DNA of 64,000 nt from contig NZ_CALJON010000008.1 of the NCBI RefSeq assembly GCF_937981445.1, positions 62,001 through 126,000 on the forward strand. Direction: 5' to 3'. This document shows, piece by piece, positions 25,738-34,627 of the stretch. This DNA comes from an uncultured Veillonella sp. GTDB lineage: Bacteria > Bacillota > Negativicutes > Veillonellales > Veillonellaceae. Both the position numbers and the translations under genes were made by a program. A model generated the notes under the pieces. It saw only the letters and a program-made list of their open reading frames with translations, did no database searches and had not been told where the DNA came from. Every line of letters begins with the position of its first letter. Within the stretch, counting starts at the first letter, position 1.

Positions 25738-26463
25738 TTACGAATTTCGTTTGTAACTAATCGTCATAGGCTCCGTCAATTCCGCAGGAAGGGGAGAATC
25801 TAAAACAAAATCATCAATCGCCTTCGGTAAATCCTGCCAATTAGTAATACCATGACTGAGCACATAATGTCCGAAACGGCCCCTCATCTGTTTTGAGGAG
25901 GTGCTTAACTGCTTCCACACACCGTTTTTATTTTCTAAAAATTCCACCGTGAGCATGTGCGGATGTTCAATTAACTTAGCATATTCTTTTGATGCCAAAT
26001 TTAAAATCCAGTCTTCCTGTGCTAATGCAGCATTTACAGGTTCAGACCAAATTTCATACAAAGATGTGCCACAGCCCTTATAAATAGTATCTACAAAATC
26101 TAAACGATAATTGGTAATACCGCTTAAAGGCCGCACCATGCCATAAAGAGCAGATAAAATACAAAGATGTTCAGCACCAAAATCTTTAGCCTTCTCATCA
26201 AGGCCCTGCCAGTCTAAATTTTTAAAAGCCAAGCCTGAATAGGACTCAATGGCCGTCCCTAAAGGTTGAGTAAGAAAGGCCTGATAAAATTCATACCATT
26301 CAGCCCCCTTATCCGCCTTTAACTTTAAGGCCTTAGCGAATACGCCTTCTTCCAAAGTCTGTATATGTGCCACAATGGACCTAGAAGTAGCCTCATCAAA
26401 AACAGCCTCCGCTGGCGTTCCGCTGAGCACCTTCGTTTTACTTGGGGACATAAGGATTTTCAT
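25738..26463 (-). CDS. yaaA: Peroxide stress protein YaaA (UPF0246, 241 aa)
   Basis: Cytoplasmic protein that in E. coli limits free iron and oxidative DNA damage. Family blocks: MKILMSPSKTK at the start, YSGLAFKNLDW, ILSALYGMVRPLSGITNYRLDF, NLASKEYAKLI and GRFGHYVLSHGI. Full length. Next gene upstream on the same strand is the Mn/Fe transporter mntH (139 bp away), consistent with a metal/peroxide theme. AGGAGC lies before the ATG. Confidence 0.93.
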   Translation of the reverse strand: MKILMSPSKTKVLSGTPAEAVFDEATSRSIVAHIQTLEEGVFAKALKLKADKGAEWYEFYQAFLTQPLGTAIESYSGLAFKNLDWQGLDEKAKDFGAEHLCILSALYGMVRPLSGITNYRLDFVDTIYKGCGTSLYEIWSEPVNAALAQEDWILNLASKEYAKLIEHPHMLTVEFLENKNGVWKQLSTSSKQMRGRFGHYVLSHGITNWQDLPKAIDDFVLDSPLPAELTEPMTISYKRNS

Positions 26464-26602
26464 AATTTATAGCGCTCCTACCAAATGAATCATTCATATT
26501 AAAACGAATTAATCTAATGAACCTAATAAATCTATTTAATCTAAAATATATTCAATCCATTAAATATATTCAATCTAAAAAATATAACTAATCAAACTAA
26601 TC

Positions 26603-27880
26603 CTAAGCCACTGCCAATAAGTATAAATTCATAACCGTTACAATAATACCAATAATCCAAAGCATGATAGCCGTAGATTTCCTATTCTTATATATGCCCA
26701 TAACTTTTTCAGAGCCTGTTAAATATAACTGTAAGAATATAGTAAATGGTAATTGAAGACTGAGGAACATTTGCGAAATAAGTAATGCTTGGAAGGAGTC
26801 CTCTACAAATAAAATGAGCACGACTGCCGGAATATATGTTAAAGCAAGGCCAATCTGGCTATGCATATCTTTCATATCATAGGATTCGCCAAACATACCG
26901 GCAAAAATACTCGCTCCCGCCATACCTGCTGTAGCAGAGGAAGCAAAACCTGCAAAGAGCAATGCCAAGGCAAACAGCCAGCCTGCCGACGGCCCAATGA
27001 GCGGTACCAAGAGTTCCTTAGCCTGTTCCAACTCTTCTACCATAATACCTTCATTGAAGAAGGTCGCAGCCGCTAAAATAATCATTGCCGAGTTAATGGC
27101 CCAGCCAATACCCATGGAAAAAATCGTATCTAAGAATTCATAGCGCAATCGTTTCTTCATGACGGCCGGATCTTGCTTATTAAACTCACGACTTTGAATA
27201 ATCTCCGAATGCAAGAATAAATTATGAGGCATAATAACGGCCCCTAAAATACTGAGCACTACCAGCATAGACTCATTAGGCAAGGTTGGATTCACCCAAC
27301 CAAGTCCCGCTTCTGCCCAATTCACATCTACCATGGATAATTCTAATAAATATGCTAACGCAATTAAGGATACGAAGCCAGCAATTACCTTTTCAAGCTT
27401 ATTATAGGAATTTGTTAAGAGCATTAATGTACAAATAATCGCCGTCAATACAGATCCTATAAATAAGGGGATACCAAAGAGCATTTTTAAGGCAATGGCC
27501 GCCCCAATAAACTCCGCTAAGGCCGTAGCCGCTGCAGCTAAGCCTGCCGTACTAAGCAAAATACTAGATAACCACCGTGGCAATGCATCATAGGCACATT
27601 CAGAAAGACAACGACCTGTTACAATCCCTAAATGCGCCACATTATGTTGTAATAAAATCAACATGATTGTTGATAAGGTAACTACCCAGAGCAAATCATA
27701 GCCAAACATGGCACCGGCAGCTAAGTTGGCAGCCCAGTTTCCTGGATCAATAAATCCTACTGTTACAATAATACCCGGTCCAATATATCGAGATACCTCC
27801 GACACTTGTCGGCTATTTTGATGAACCGTATTCAATTTATCTTTTATACGTGTAAGCCACATTCCCTTCACCATTCCCAT
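26603..27880 (-). CDS. mntH: Nramp-type Mn2+/Fe2+ transporter (425 aa)
   Basis: Proton-coupled divalent metal importer. The metal-site motifs are present: DPGN in TM1 (GFIDPGNWAANLAAG) and the TM6 MPHNLFLHS with the metal-binding Met replaced by nothing unusual (the usual A/CxxPHN becomes IMPHN). About eleven helices and the typical AEFIGAAIALKMLFGIP segment. The start is uncertain: several in-frame ATGs (codons 1, 3, 7) with only weak sites. Single gene or with yaaA; expected to be metal- or peroxide-regulated, but no MntR or Fur box was evident to me. Confidence 0.92.
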   Translation of the reverse strand: MGMVKGMWLTRIKDKLNTVHQNSRQVSEVSRYIGPGIIVTVGFIDPGNWAANLAAGAMFGYDLLWVVTLSTIMLILLQHNVAHLGIVTGRCLSECAYDALPRWLSSILLSTAGLAAAATALAEFIGAAIALKMLFGIPLFIGSVLTAIICTLMLLTNSYNKLEKVIAGFVSLIALAYLLELSMVDVNWAEAGLGWVNPTLPNESMLVVLSILGAVIMPHNLFLHSEIIQSREFNKQDPAVMKKRLRYEFLDTIFSMGIGWAINSAMIILAAATFFNEGIMVEELEQAKELLVPLIGPSAGWLFALALLFAGFASSATAGMAGASIFAGMFGESYDMKDMHSQIGLALTYIPAVVLILFVEDSFQALLISQMFLSLQLPFTIFLQLYLTGSEKVMGIYKNRKSTAIMLWIIGIIVTVMNLYLLAVA

Positions 27881-28006
27881 CTTAATGACCTAAGTCATTC
27901 TATTTATTGCACAACCTTGTGCTACACTACACACTGCCCCAAAGAACAAATGCCCCATTAAGCTACTAATTTATGCAAATACACTTGACTCAGTCTTATC
28001 TGCGTC

Positions 28007-29011
28007 TTATACGGCTGAAGCATCTTTAGCCATGTCATTAGACAGGTCTTTAGTATTAGCATCTTCAGCATTAACATCATTATTAGCAATTTCAGTTTTG
28101 GAAGCGTCATTCTTGGTGACTCCATCCTTAGAAGCTTCACCCTTGGAGGCTTCCTCCTTAGAAGCGTCATTCTTGATGACTCCATCCTTAGAAGCGTCAT
28201 TCTTGGCGACTCCATCCTTAGAAGCTTCATTCTTGGCAACTTCAGCCTTGGAAGCTTCATTCTTGGCAACTTCAGCCTTAGAAGCTTCGCCCTTGGAGCC
28301 TTCCTCCTTAGCTGCTTCCTTTTGTGCTTTAGCTATCGCTTCAGCATCTTCCTTGTCTCGCTGTGCTTTAATTTTTTTAAATTTCTCACGAGATTTAGCC
28401 GCTTCTTCGTCAGCTTTTTTAATCTCTAACTTGCCAATTTTATCATATAATTCATCAGGTGCCGCTGTCCCACTTGAGGAAATAACTACCCCAATACGCG
28501 TCCTATAGTCAGCGCGATCACGATTTGAAGTGCGAAGTCTCACATCTCCACCAAAAGCTACGCGGCGGTCATTACCAGCAAACATACGACGATCATAAAT
28601 AGTAAAATTTTCCATCTTTTCAGCGATTTCAGCCTCAGTTAAAGGCTTGCGATCTAATTCATCATCAGTATGGCCTTTTTCCCGGATTTCCTGTTCTCGA
28701 TTATAGGCCATCAACTCTTCGCGCCACTCACTATAAAGGCGGATTGCTAGGTTTTTATCAGTCTCATTCATGGACTCTCTTTTTTCAACTACATATGCTA
28801 CTAAAGGCGTTAATTCATAGCGTGTATAAGTCTGACCGCTTAAATTAATCCCTTTTGTATCTTCAATAGCACCGTGATTCACCAATGTCTGAAGAGCTTG
28901 ATAGGCCCAATCCTTTGGTGTTACATCGGCCCAAATATTACCAGCTGCTTGGGTTGTCATAAAAGTAGATGCACAAAAACAAGCTGCAATTAATATACGA
29001 GATAATTTCAT
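28007..29011 (-). CDS. Exported SLH-domain protein with charged repeat tail (334 aa)
   Basis: Signal peptide at 1-22 (cut after TTQA). One SLH domain at about 26-85 (WADVTPKDWAYQALQTLVNHGAIED), the module that binds pyruvylated or polyaminated peptidoglycan in Negativicutes. A helical, charged stretch (about 90-165) includes MFAGNDRRVAFGGDVRLR, reminiscent of the start of an OmpM-type barrel, but no barrel follows. Residues about 170-215 are highly charged helix. The C-terminal part is a Lys/Glu/Ala/Ser repeat, seven 10-residue units. Function unknown; envelope-located, possibly a truncated OmpM relative. Confidence 0.85.
   Translation of the reverse strand: MKLSRILIAACFCASTFMTTQAAGNIWADVTPKDWAYQALQTLVNHGAIEDTKGINLSGQTYTRYELTPLVAYVVEKRESMNETDKNLAIRLYSEWREELMAYNREQEIREKGHTDDELDRKPLTEAEIAEKMENFTIYDRRMFAGNDRRVAFGGDVRLRTSNRDRADYRTRIGVVISSSGTAAPDELYDKIGKLEIKKADEEAAKSREKFKKIKAQRDKEDAEAIAKAQKEAAKEEGSKGEASKAEVAKNEASKAEVAKNEASKDGVAKNDASKDGVIKNDASKEEASKGEASKDGVTKNDASKTEIANNDVNAEDANTKDLSNDMAKDASAV
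28101..28310. repeat. Seven in-frame 30-bp tandem repeats inside the SLH-protein gene
   Basis: Units at 28101, 28131, 28161, 28191, 28221, 28251 and 28281, exact 30-bp period. Two sequence classes alternate unevenly: one encodes KNEAS/KNDAS-type, one KGEAS-type units. Copy number can change without frameshift. All six frames are unusually open here, producing false ORFs on both strands. Confidence 0.92.
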
Positions 29012-29025
29012 ACATAACCTCCTCA

Positions 29026-29066
29026 GATAGGATGCCCTATCTGCTTTTTATAATAAATTTATTATA
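29026..29066 (-). promoter_or_regulatory. Hairpin and palindromic -10 region before the SLH-protein gene
   Basis: A perfect 18-bp palindrome TATAATAAATTTATTATA (29049-29066) contains a TATAAT -10 box in minus orientation; no good -35 is seen. Directly before the GAGGAGG ribosome site lies the stem AGATAGG/CCTATCT (29026-29043), which may affect translation. Confidence 0.4.
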
Positions 29067-29285
29067 GCATGAATACTCACATTTTTCTATCATTGAAATT
29101 CATTATCAATATTGTGCTCTAGCCAATTTTATTTGATGGTATCTATTGCGCACTACACCACTCATCTGTTTTAGCCTCACGAAGCAAAATGGTATTTCCA
29201 TGCTCGTTACTATTAAAGCACAAGACATGCTTTCTACTATTAAATCACAATAACTTAAAAACTACATTAAGATCCATAGTTTTAT

Positions 29286-29472
29286 GCAATAAAAAATACC
29301 CTTAGCCTAGTTGGCAAGGGTAGCTTCCATTAAAAGCGCCCCCAAAGCGCTCTTAATGGCACGTCATTTACCTACAATGACGCTATATAGTTACTATGTT
29401 CATCCCGTCTCTTTTAGTCAAGCATAGCTCTCTTCTTTGTCCTTTTAAAATGAAACTCTGTCCATTACGACT
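29286..29472 (-). ncRNA. Probable small RNA (about 180 nt) with own promoter and terminator
   Basis: No ORF of note. Behind a consensus promoter the minus-strand transcript would contain a loose AGCTATG/CATAGT stem, then CGTCATT/AATGACG (29362-29382), CCATTAAGAGCGC paired with GCGCTTTTAATGG (29327-29359), and a final ACCCTT/AAGGGT hairpin with inner GCC/GGC followed by TTTTTT (29291-29322). Size is in the range of 6S RNA, but I could not recognise 6S, SRP or any riboswitch consensus. Confidence 0.6.
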
Positions 29473-29478
29473 GTATTC

Positions 29479-29507
29479 ATAATAAACTAAATCGAGCTTA
29501 ATGTCAA
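29479..29507 (-). promoter_or_regulatory. Consensus promoter of the small RNA
   Basis: TTGACA (29502-29507), exact 17-bp spacer, TATTAT (29479-29484). It lies immediately downstream of the fumarate reductase terminator, so it drives an independent transcript. Confidence 0.75.
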
Positions 29508-29517
29508 GATTTTTTAA

Positions 29518-29571
29518 GAAAAAAGGAGCTGCAACGATATAGGTAGTAGTCCTAAATCATTACAGCTCCCA
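29518..29571 (-). terminator. Terminator of the fumarate reductase operon
   Basis: GGGAGCTG pairs with CAGCTCC across a long loop with partial inner pairing, followed by TTTTTTCTT on the minus strand. Confidence 0.8.
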
Positions 29572-29629
29572 TAAAAGCTATTCAAAGCAAATTACAACGT
29601 TTTGGGCCATTAGGTAAGCGAATTAATTA

Positions 29630-30508
29630 TTAAGCCCCAATAAAACGTGTTAATTCTTGTGTGCTTGTCATATGACGTTTAGTCAAGCCAAGCTCAGCTG
29701 GGCTAATACCTAAAGCAAGACCAATTAATTGGCTCATGTGAATAATAGGCATATCTTTGTCACTAGGCACATATTGTTTAGCTTCTTTTTGGAACATATC
29801 TAATTGCATTTGGCAAAGTGGGCAAGGAGTTACTACGCAATCTGCCCCTTCTTTAGCTGCATCAGCATTGATAGTACCAGTCATTTTCATAACGGAATCA
29901 TGAGCTGGATATACAGCATGAAAACCACAGCAATCAAGCTTGCGAGAGAAGTCAATTGGAGTCGCACCAATTGCTTTAATTACATCAGCAAGGCTAGTTG
30001 GAATTTGGAAGTCTTCAAAGCCAAGTTCTTCAGCTGGGCGAAGAAGATGACAGCCATAGTATTCAGCTACGCGAAGACCATGTAAAGGTTTTACAACTTT
30101 TGCTTTTAAGTTGTTTAAACCATAGTCGCGAATTAATACCCATAAGAAATGAGTTACATCGCTAGTACCTTTATAGCGTAAGCCTGCTTGACCTAAAATA
30201 TTGTTAACGCGAGCACGTTGTACTTCATCATTGTCAAGTTCGTTCTTAGCTTCACGAAGCATTAAAGTACAAGTATTACATACAGTCATTAATTGTACAC
30301 CTTGTGCTTCAGCAAGAGCGATATTACGAGCATTAGTAGATAATGTAACAAGTGGATCAATATCTTGTACGTGAGATGCACCGCAGCAAGTCCAACCTTC
30401 TAATTCTTCGATTTGAATGCCTAATTTTTTAGCAACCGCAACAGTGGCTATAAAATCTTCTTTGGCTGCACCTTCAAGTACGCAACCAGGGAAAAATGCG
30501 TATTTCAT
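29630..30508 (-). CDS. CCG-domain subunit of fumarate reductase/succinate dehydrogenase (SdhE/MfrE/HdrB-like, 292 aa)
   Basis: Membrane-associated Fe-S subunit that replaces the haem b anchor in SdhABE-type enzymes and relates to heterodisulfide reductase HdrB. Two CCG cysteine motifs are visible: GWTCCGASH with the later CNTCTL, and LDCCGFHAVY with CPLCQM. A typical FFPGCVLEG start. The gene overlaps the frdB stop codon by one base, with GGAGG inside frdB. Probably passes electrons from menaquinol (methylmenaquinol in relatives) to FrdB; no transmembrane helices are evident, so membrane contact would be peripheral. Confidence 0.88.
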   Translation of the reverse strand: MKYAFFPGCVLEGAAKEDFIATVAVAKKLGIQIEELEGWTCCGASHVQDIDPLVTLSTNARNIALAEAQGVQLMTVCNTCTLMLREAKNELDNDEVQRARVNNILGQAGLRYKGTSDVTHFLWVLIRDYGLNNLKAKVVKPLHGLRVAEYYGCHLLRPAEELGFEDFQIPTSLADVIKAIGATPIDFSRKLDCCGFHAVYPAHDSVMKMTGTINADAAKEGADCVVTPCPLCQMQLDMFQKEAKQYVPSDKDMPIIHMSQLIGLALGISPAELGLTKRHMTSTQELTRFIGA

Positions 30509-31464
30509 TATCGTTCTGCCTCCTCTGCTGCCTTAATAATGGTGCGAACATCTTTAATGCCGTCTACAGGTTTATGAGGGATCAAAATATCCATTGGATT
30601 GATTTTGCCATGAGCAAATAAACGCATTGCATAGAAAGCTTGTTTTGCAGAGTCCACAACACCATCTGTCTTCAAACTCATTGTTACTTCGTTCAAGCGA
30701 CCAGTTTTTTCAAGGTCTTGTTTGAATGCAATCGCATGACGAGTCCCTTTATTTACTAAACCAGCGCGAGTTGCTACAGCTCTAAGTTCAGAAATATCCT
30801 TAGCTGGTTTTAAATGTTTAGGGCAACGAGAAATACAGTTCATACAATGAACACATTTCCAAAGACCATTTTCAAAGGCTGGATTTACATGAGCCATAGG
30901 TGCGGCATCACGAGAGTCCTGTACAAAGCGGTTAGCTTTAGTGTACACATATGGATCAAGGAAGTCTTCACGATTAGCAGAAAGCTTATTACATTCGGAA
31001 GCACAGCATCCACAAAGGATACATTCTGTGTTCATAACGAATTTTTTGAAATCTGCAGGTGTTTGACGAGCCCCTTTATCACGATTGTATTCAGGTTTCA
31101 TGAAAATCCATGGAGCCACAGTTTTAAGGCGATTTACCTTGGATTCCCAGTCAACGGCAAGGTCGCGAATTACATCGAAATTACCGATTGGAGCGATTTC
31201 AATTGTATCGCTACCAAAGCGTTCTGTAATATCGTCGATTTTGCTTTCACAACCAAGCATAGCTTGACCATTTACTTTAATGGAGCAAGCGCCACATACA
31301 GCACTACGACAAGCAGCAATGAAAGTCAATGTTGGGTCGATAGTGTCTTTTATTTTTTGAAGGCCCCAAAGGATTGTACGATCTGGTTCATAATCAAAGG
31401 AATAGGTCTGTACATAGGAGCGACCTTCGTTATAACGATGGATTTTATAAGTAATCTGTCTCAT
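30508..31464 (-). CDS. frdB: Fumarate reductase / succinate dehydrogenase iron-sulfur subunit (318 aa)
   Basis: Electron wire between quinone-side subunit and flavoprotein. Residues about 45-80 hold the plant-type [2Fe-2S] motif CRSAVCGACSIKVNGQAMLGC; the C-terminal ferredoxin part holds CILCGCCASEC and CVHCMNCISRCP for the 4Fe-4S/3Fe-4S clusters. At 318 aa it is longer than the 240-aa classical SdhB, mainly by a C-terminal extension (last 70 residues). Lies one base after frdA. Confidence 0.95.
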   Translation of the reverse strand: MRQITYKIHRYNEGRSYVQTYSFDYEPDRTILWGLQKIKDTIDPTLTFIAACRSAVCGACSIKVNGQAMLGCESKIDDITERFGSDTIEIAPIGNFDVIRDLAVDWESKVNRLKTVAPWIFMKPEYNRDKGARQTPADFKKFVMNTECILCGCCASECNKLSANREDFLDPYVYTKANRFVQDSRDAAPMAHVNPAFENGLWKCVHCMNCISRCPKHLKPAKDISELRAVATRAGLVNKGTRHAIAFKQDLEKTGRLNEVTMSLKTDGVVDSAKQAFYAMRLFAHGKINPMDILIPHKPVDGIKDVRTIIKAAEEAER

Positions 31465-31465
31465 C

Positions 31466-33184
31466 TTAGTACGTCCTTTCTTTTGGTTCGTAGCGGGTAA
31501 TTACAACTTCGCTTTGACCCACTTCGTATTCTCCGTCTTCTTTTAATGTTACAAGTGTATGATTTAAGAAGTTAGCATCATCACGTTTTGTATAATCTTC
31601 ACGAAGATGACTGCCACGGCTTTCTTTACGGCGAAGTGCACCTAGAGCAACAGCTTTAGCTACGGTTAATAAGCTACCTACTTCAAGGTAGTTTACAAAG
31701 GCCATGTTGAACGTACGGCTAGTATCACCTACATAGCAAGTTTTGTATTCTTCGATCAAGCGATTAAGTGTTTCAAGAGCCACTTCCATCTTAGCTTCTT
31801 CACGGAAAATACCTACATTATTCCACATGGAAAGAGCCATTTCATCGCGGATTTCAGAGATTGGACGACCTGTTTTGCGGCCAGTTACTTCTTTGAAGCG
31901 TGCTTCCCAATTAGTAGCTGCTTCTTCAAGAGCTTGTTTTGCGTCTTTAGCACTGTGATTTTGAACATAATCTACAGCACCTTCACCGGCGATTTTACCG
32001 AATACTACGGCGTCAGCAAGGGAGTTACCGCCAAGACGGTTTGCACCGTGAACGGATACACAAGCTGCTTCGCCAGCAGCAAATAAGCCTGGAATTACAG
32101 TACCACAAGTTTTGTAATCAGTTACATCAATACCGCCCATGGAGTAGTGACAAGTTGGACGAATTGGAATTGGCTGTTTCAATGGATCCGCATGTTCGAA
32201 TGTAATCGCCAAGTCGCGAATACCATGTAATTTTTCAAGAATTGTTTCCTTAGGTAAGTGACGAACATCAGCTACTACATAAGCATCTAAGCCAGTACCA
32301 AAGCCACGGCCTTCAGCAATTTCAGTTTCGATAGCTTTAGCTACTACGTCACGAGGCGCAAGTTCCATTTTGCTTGGTGCATAGTCTTTCATGAAACGTT
32401 CGCCTTTATTGTTAAGAAGGTAGCCACCTTCACCACGAACTGCTTCAGACATAAGGATACCGCTCTTACCAAGACCTGTTGGATGGAATTGAACCATTTC
32501 AGGGTCTTTTAAAGCACAACCAGCACGGAAGCTAGCTGCCATACCATCACCAGTGGAAAGATATGGATTTGATGTACGAGTCCAGTACATACGACCAGCA
32601 CCGCCAGTAGCAATAACAACTGCAGTAGCTGCGATTTTTTCTACGCGGCCTTCTTTCATGTTCCATGCTACAACGCCGCCTACAGAACCATCATCAGCTT
32701 TTACAATGTCTAATAAGTACCAATCTTGAAGGAAATGTACGTTTTCTTTCAAGCATTGTTCGTATAGAGTATGCAAGATAACATGACCCGTTTTATCCGC
32801 ACTGTAACAAGTACGTGGATATGCTTGGCCACCGAAATTACGTTGTGCAATTTTACCTTCTTCAGTACGGGAGAATGGTACGCCAAAGTAATCTAATTCA
32901 CGAATACATTCAGGACAACGGCTAATGAAGAATTCAACTGCATCTTGGTCAGCTAAATAGTCACTACCTTTGATGGTATCGAAGATATGATCTTCTACTG
33001 TATCTTCTTTAGCTACGTTTTTAAGTGCCCCATTAATACCGCCCTGTGCCATAGCTGTAGCCGAACGACTTGGGAAAATCTTTGTAATAAGAGCAACGCG
33101 TAAGCCCTCTTGATGAGCTGCATGAAGCGCTGCACGTTGGCCCGCTCCGCCACTGCCTATTACTAGAACATCAAATTGTTCCAT
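31466..33184 (-). CDS. frdA: Fumarate reductase / succinate dehydrogenase flavoprotein subunit (572 aa)
   Basis: FAD subunit that reduces fumarate to succinate. FAD-binding VLVIGSGGAGQRAALHAA at the start; substrate-site segments VQFHPTGLGKSGILMSEAVRGEGGYL, HYSMGGIDV, and RLGGNSLADAVVFG. No Tat signal, so the enzyme is cytoplasmic, unlike periplasmic MfrA. At the position of the covalent FAD-binding His (RSHTxAAQGG in classical enzymes) the frame encodes RSATAMAQGG, i.e. Ala42. First gene of the frdA-frdB-sdhE-like operon. Succinate made here is the substrate for methylmalonyl-CoA decarboxylation typical of Veillonella (family knowledge). Confidence 0.95.
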   Translation of the reverse strand: MEQFDVLVIGSGGAGQRAALHAAHQEGLRVALITKIFPSRSATAMAQGGINGALKNVAKEDTVEDHIFDTIKGSDYLADQDAVEFFISRCPECIRELDYFGVPFSRTEEGKIAQRNFGGQAYPRTCYSADKTGHVILHTLYEQCLKENVHFLQDWYLLDIVKADDGSVGGVVAWNMKEGRVEKIAATAVVIATGGAGRMYWTRTSNPYLSTGDGMAASFRAGCALKDPEMVQFHPTGLGKSGILMSEAVRGEGGYLLNNKGERFMKDYAPSKMELAPRDVVAKAIETEIAEGRGFGTGLDAYVVADVRHLPKETILEKLHGIRDLAITFEHADPLKQPIPIRPTCHYSMGGIDVTDYKTCGTVIPGLFAAGEAACVSVHGANRLGGNSLADAVVFGKIAGEGAVDYVQNHSAKDAKQALEEAATNWEARFKEVTGRKTGRPISEIRDEMALSMWNNVGIFREEAKMEVALETLNRLIEEYKTCYVGDTSRTFNMAFVNYLEVGSLLTVAKAVALGALRRKESRGSHLREDYTKRDDANFLNHTLVTLKEDGEYEVGQSEVVITRYEPKERTY

Positions 33185-33272
33185 ACTTACCTCCTAAAAT
33201 TTGTACCTACTACCTACAGTCTTATCGTTGATGCCTGTACCTACAAGCACCAAGTCCATAGTTGTTATATAA

Positions 33273-33303
33273 ATTATAACGTTTTGACAAGGTTTTTGTC
33301 CAA
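33273..33303 (-). promoter_or_regulatory. Candidate promoter of the fumarate reductase operon
   Basis: TATAAT (33273-33278) with TTGGAC (33298-33303), spacer 19 bp, about 90 bp before frdA. The spacer overlaps the repeat GACAA/TTGTC, and the -10 lies in GTTATA/TATAAC. Long spacer makes this tentative. Confidence 0.35.
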
Positions 33304-33943
33304 AATATATTTTGCATAACTGAGAGTTTTGTTGATAATTGATAACTTCTATCATTTAGTTAATTCCCCTAATTTTAGGTAGGTTTTATTTGCATTTTCC
33401 TTTCAAATCCCCTTAAAATCTTAGATTATTCCTACGTATTTTTATATTTGTTGACTTCATCATATTTCTACTTATTTTTTAAACGAAAACAAATTTCAAT
33501 ACGCCTTTTCTGAATACGGCAGTATATCGAAATTTCTTATTTTCGTCTCTCCGTAAAATGTAAGAAATTATGCACTTATCGCTTTTTTAATACCCTTAAG
33601 TTATCTCTTCACATATAGTTCATTCCCTTAAGTTATACTTTCTTCACAATTTAATGACCATAGTTTATTATTTTTTTAGTGATATAATAATGGTAATAAA
33701 GTGACACGTAGATATAAGGTCTTGCCCCTTCATCTTATAGGCCCCTATATAATATATGTAAAATATAGTATATAGATAGAGAAGTAAAAACTACTATTAA
33801 ACATAGTGCCTTCTGTGCATTTCTTCAGTAGTTACACTACAAAGCCTAATTTTGTAAAGCATGTCCCTATATCTATTTGTTATATGCGTTTATAGACGTT
33901 CTTTATAATGTACAAAATTTACTAATTCTTGAGGAGTGGTCCT
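33304..33943. other. Intergenic region between divergent frdA and the two-component genes
   Basis: No gene seen. CCCTTAAGTTAT occurs twice (33593-33604 and 33625-33636), 32 bp apart and each followed by a CTTCAC, a candidate direct-repeat binding site. A TATAAT at 33683-33688 lacks a good -35. The rest is AT-rich. Confidence 0.45.
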
Positions 33944-34627
33944 ATGAAAATCTTATTGGTTGAAGACGAAGAAATGCTGAATAATATTATCGCCAAGCGC
34001 CTTCGCGTAGAAGCGATGACTGTTGATTGCTGTTACAATGGGGAACAAGCGCTCGACTATTTAAATACCTCTAGCTATGATGTGGTTGTTATGGACGTTA
34101 TGATGCCTAAAATGGATGGCTTCACAGTCGTAAAACACCTTCGCAATGAAGGAAATAAAACACCTGTTTTATTCTTAACAGCCAAAGATGCCTTACAAGA
34201 TAAACTCAAAGGCTTCAATCTAGGGGGTGATGACTATTTAGTAAAACCATTTGAGTTTGAAGAGTTAGTCGCTCGTATTTACGCCCTATCCCGCCGTAGC
34301 AATAATCATGCACATAATGACCTTGTAGCTGGTCCATTAACGATTAACAGCCAAAGTCATACCGCTACCTTAGCCGGACATAAGTTAACGCTTACAGCCA
34401 AGGAATTTGCCTTACTTTACTATTTAGCAAGTAATGTGAACATTGTGCTCTCACGTCAACAAATCCTCGATCATGTTTGGGAATATGACTATGAAAGCTA
34501 TTCCAACTTAATCGACGTATATATCAAGGACTTACGTAAAAAATTAGACGTAGCCAATGAGTCCAAACTTATTCAGACCGTACGAGGCGTAGGCTATGTT
34601 TTCAAAGTTGAAGAAGAAGAAGAGTAA
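33944..34627 (+). CDS. OmpR/PhoB-family response regulator (227 aa)
   Basis: Receiver domain (1-118) with acidic pocket E7/D8, phospho-acceptor Asp51 (VVMDVMMPKMDG) and Lys in FLTAKD; C-terminal winged helix (about 128-225) with LTAKEFALLYYLASN and YIKDLRKKLD, RGVGYVF. Start at 33944 after GAGGAGTGG. The kinase gene overlaps its last 32 bases. Target genes unknown; the DNA repeats at 33593-33636 are one candidate site. Confidence 0.94.
   Translation: MKILLVEDEEMLNNIIAKRLRVEAMTVDCCYNGEQALDYLNTSSYDVVVMDVMMPKMDGFTVVKHLRNEGNKTPVLFLTAKDALQDKLKGFNLGGDDYLVKPFEFEELVARIYALSRRSNNHAHNDLVAGPLTINSQSHTATLAGHKLTLTAKEFALLYYLASNVNIVLSRQQILDHVWEYDYESYSNLIDVYIKDLRKKLDVANESKLIQTVRGVGYVFKVEEEEE

Noticed and set aside
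28032..28508. Plus-strand ORF of 158 codons (and a minus-strand ORF 27958-28269) over the SLH gene repeats
   Set aside because: The 30-bp repeats lack stop codons in several frames; repetitive Leu/Glu/Ala/Ser product, no ribosome site, while the SLH frame has a signal peptide and domain.
29286..29472. Possible glycine riboswitch (AAAAGGACAAAG motif resembles AAAAGGACAGAG)
   Set aside because: The upstream aptamer half and the CTCTCAGG core are missing, and no glycine-related gene follows.
30814..31500. Plus-strand ORF of 228 codons opposite frdB
   Set aside because: Antisense shadow of a strongly conserved iron-sulfur subunit; no ribosome site, no family resemblance.
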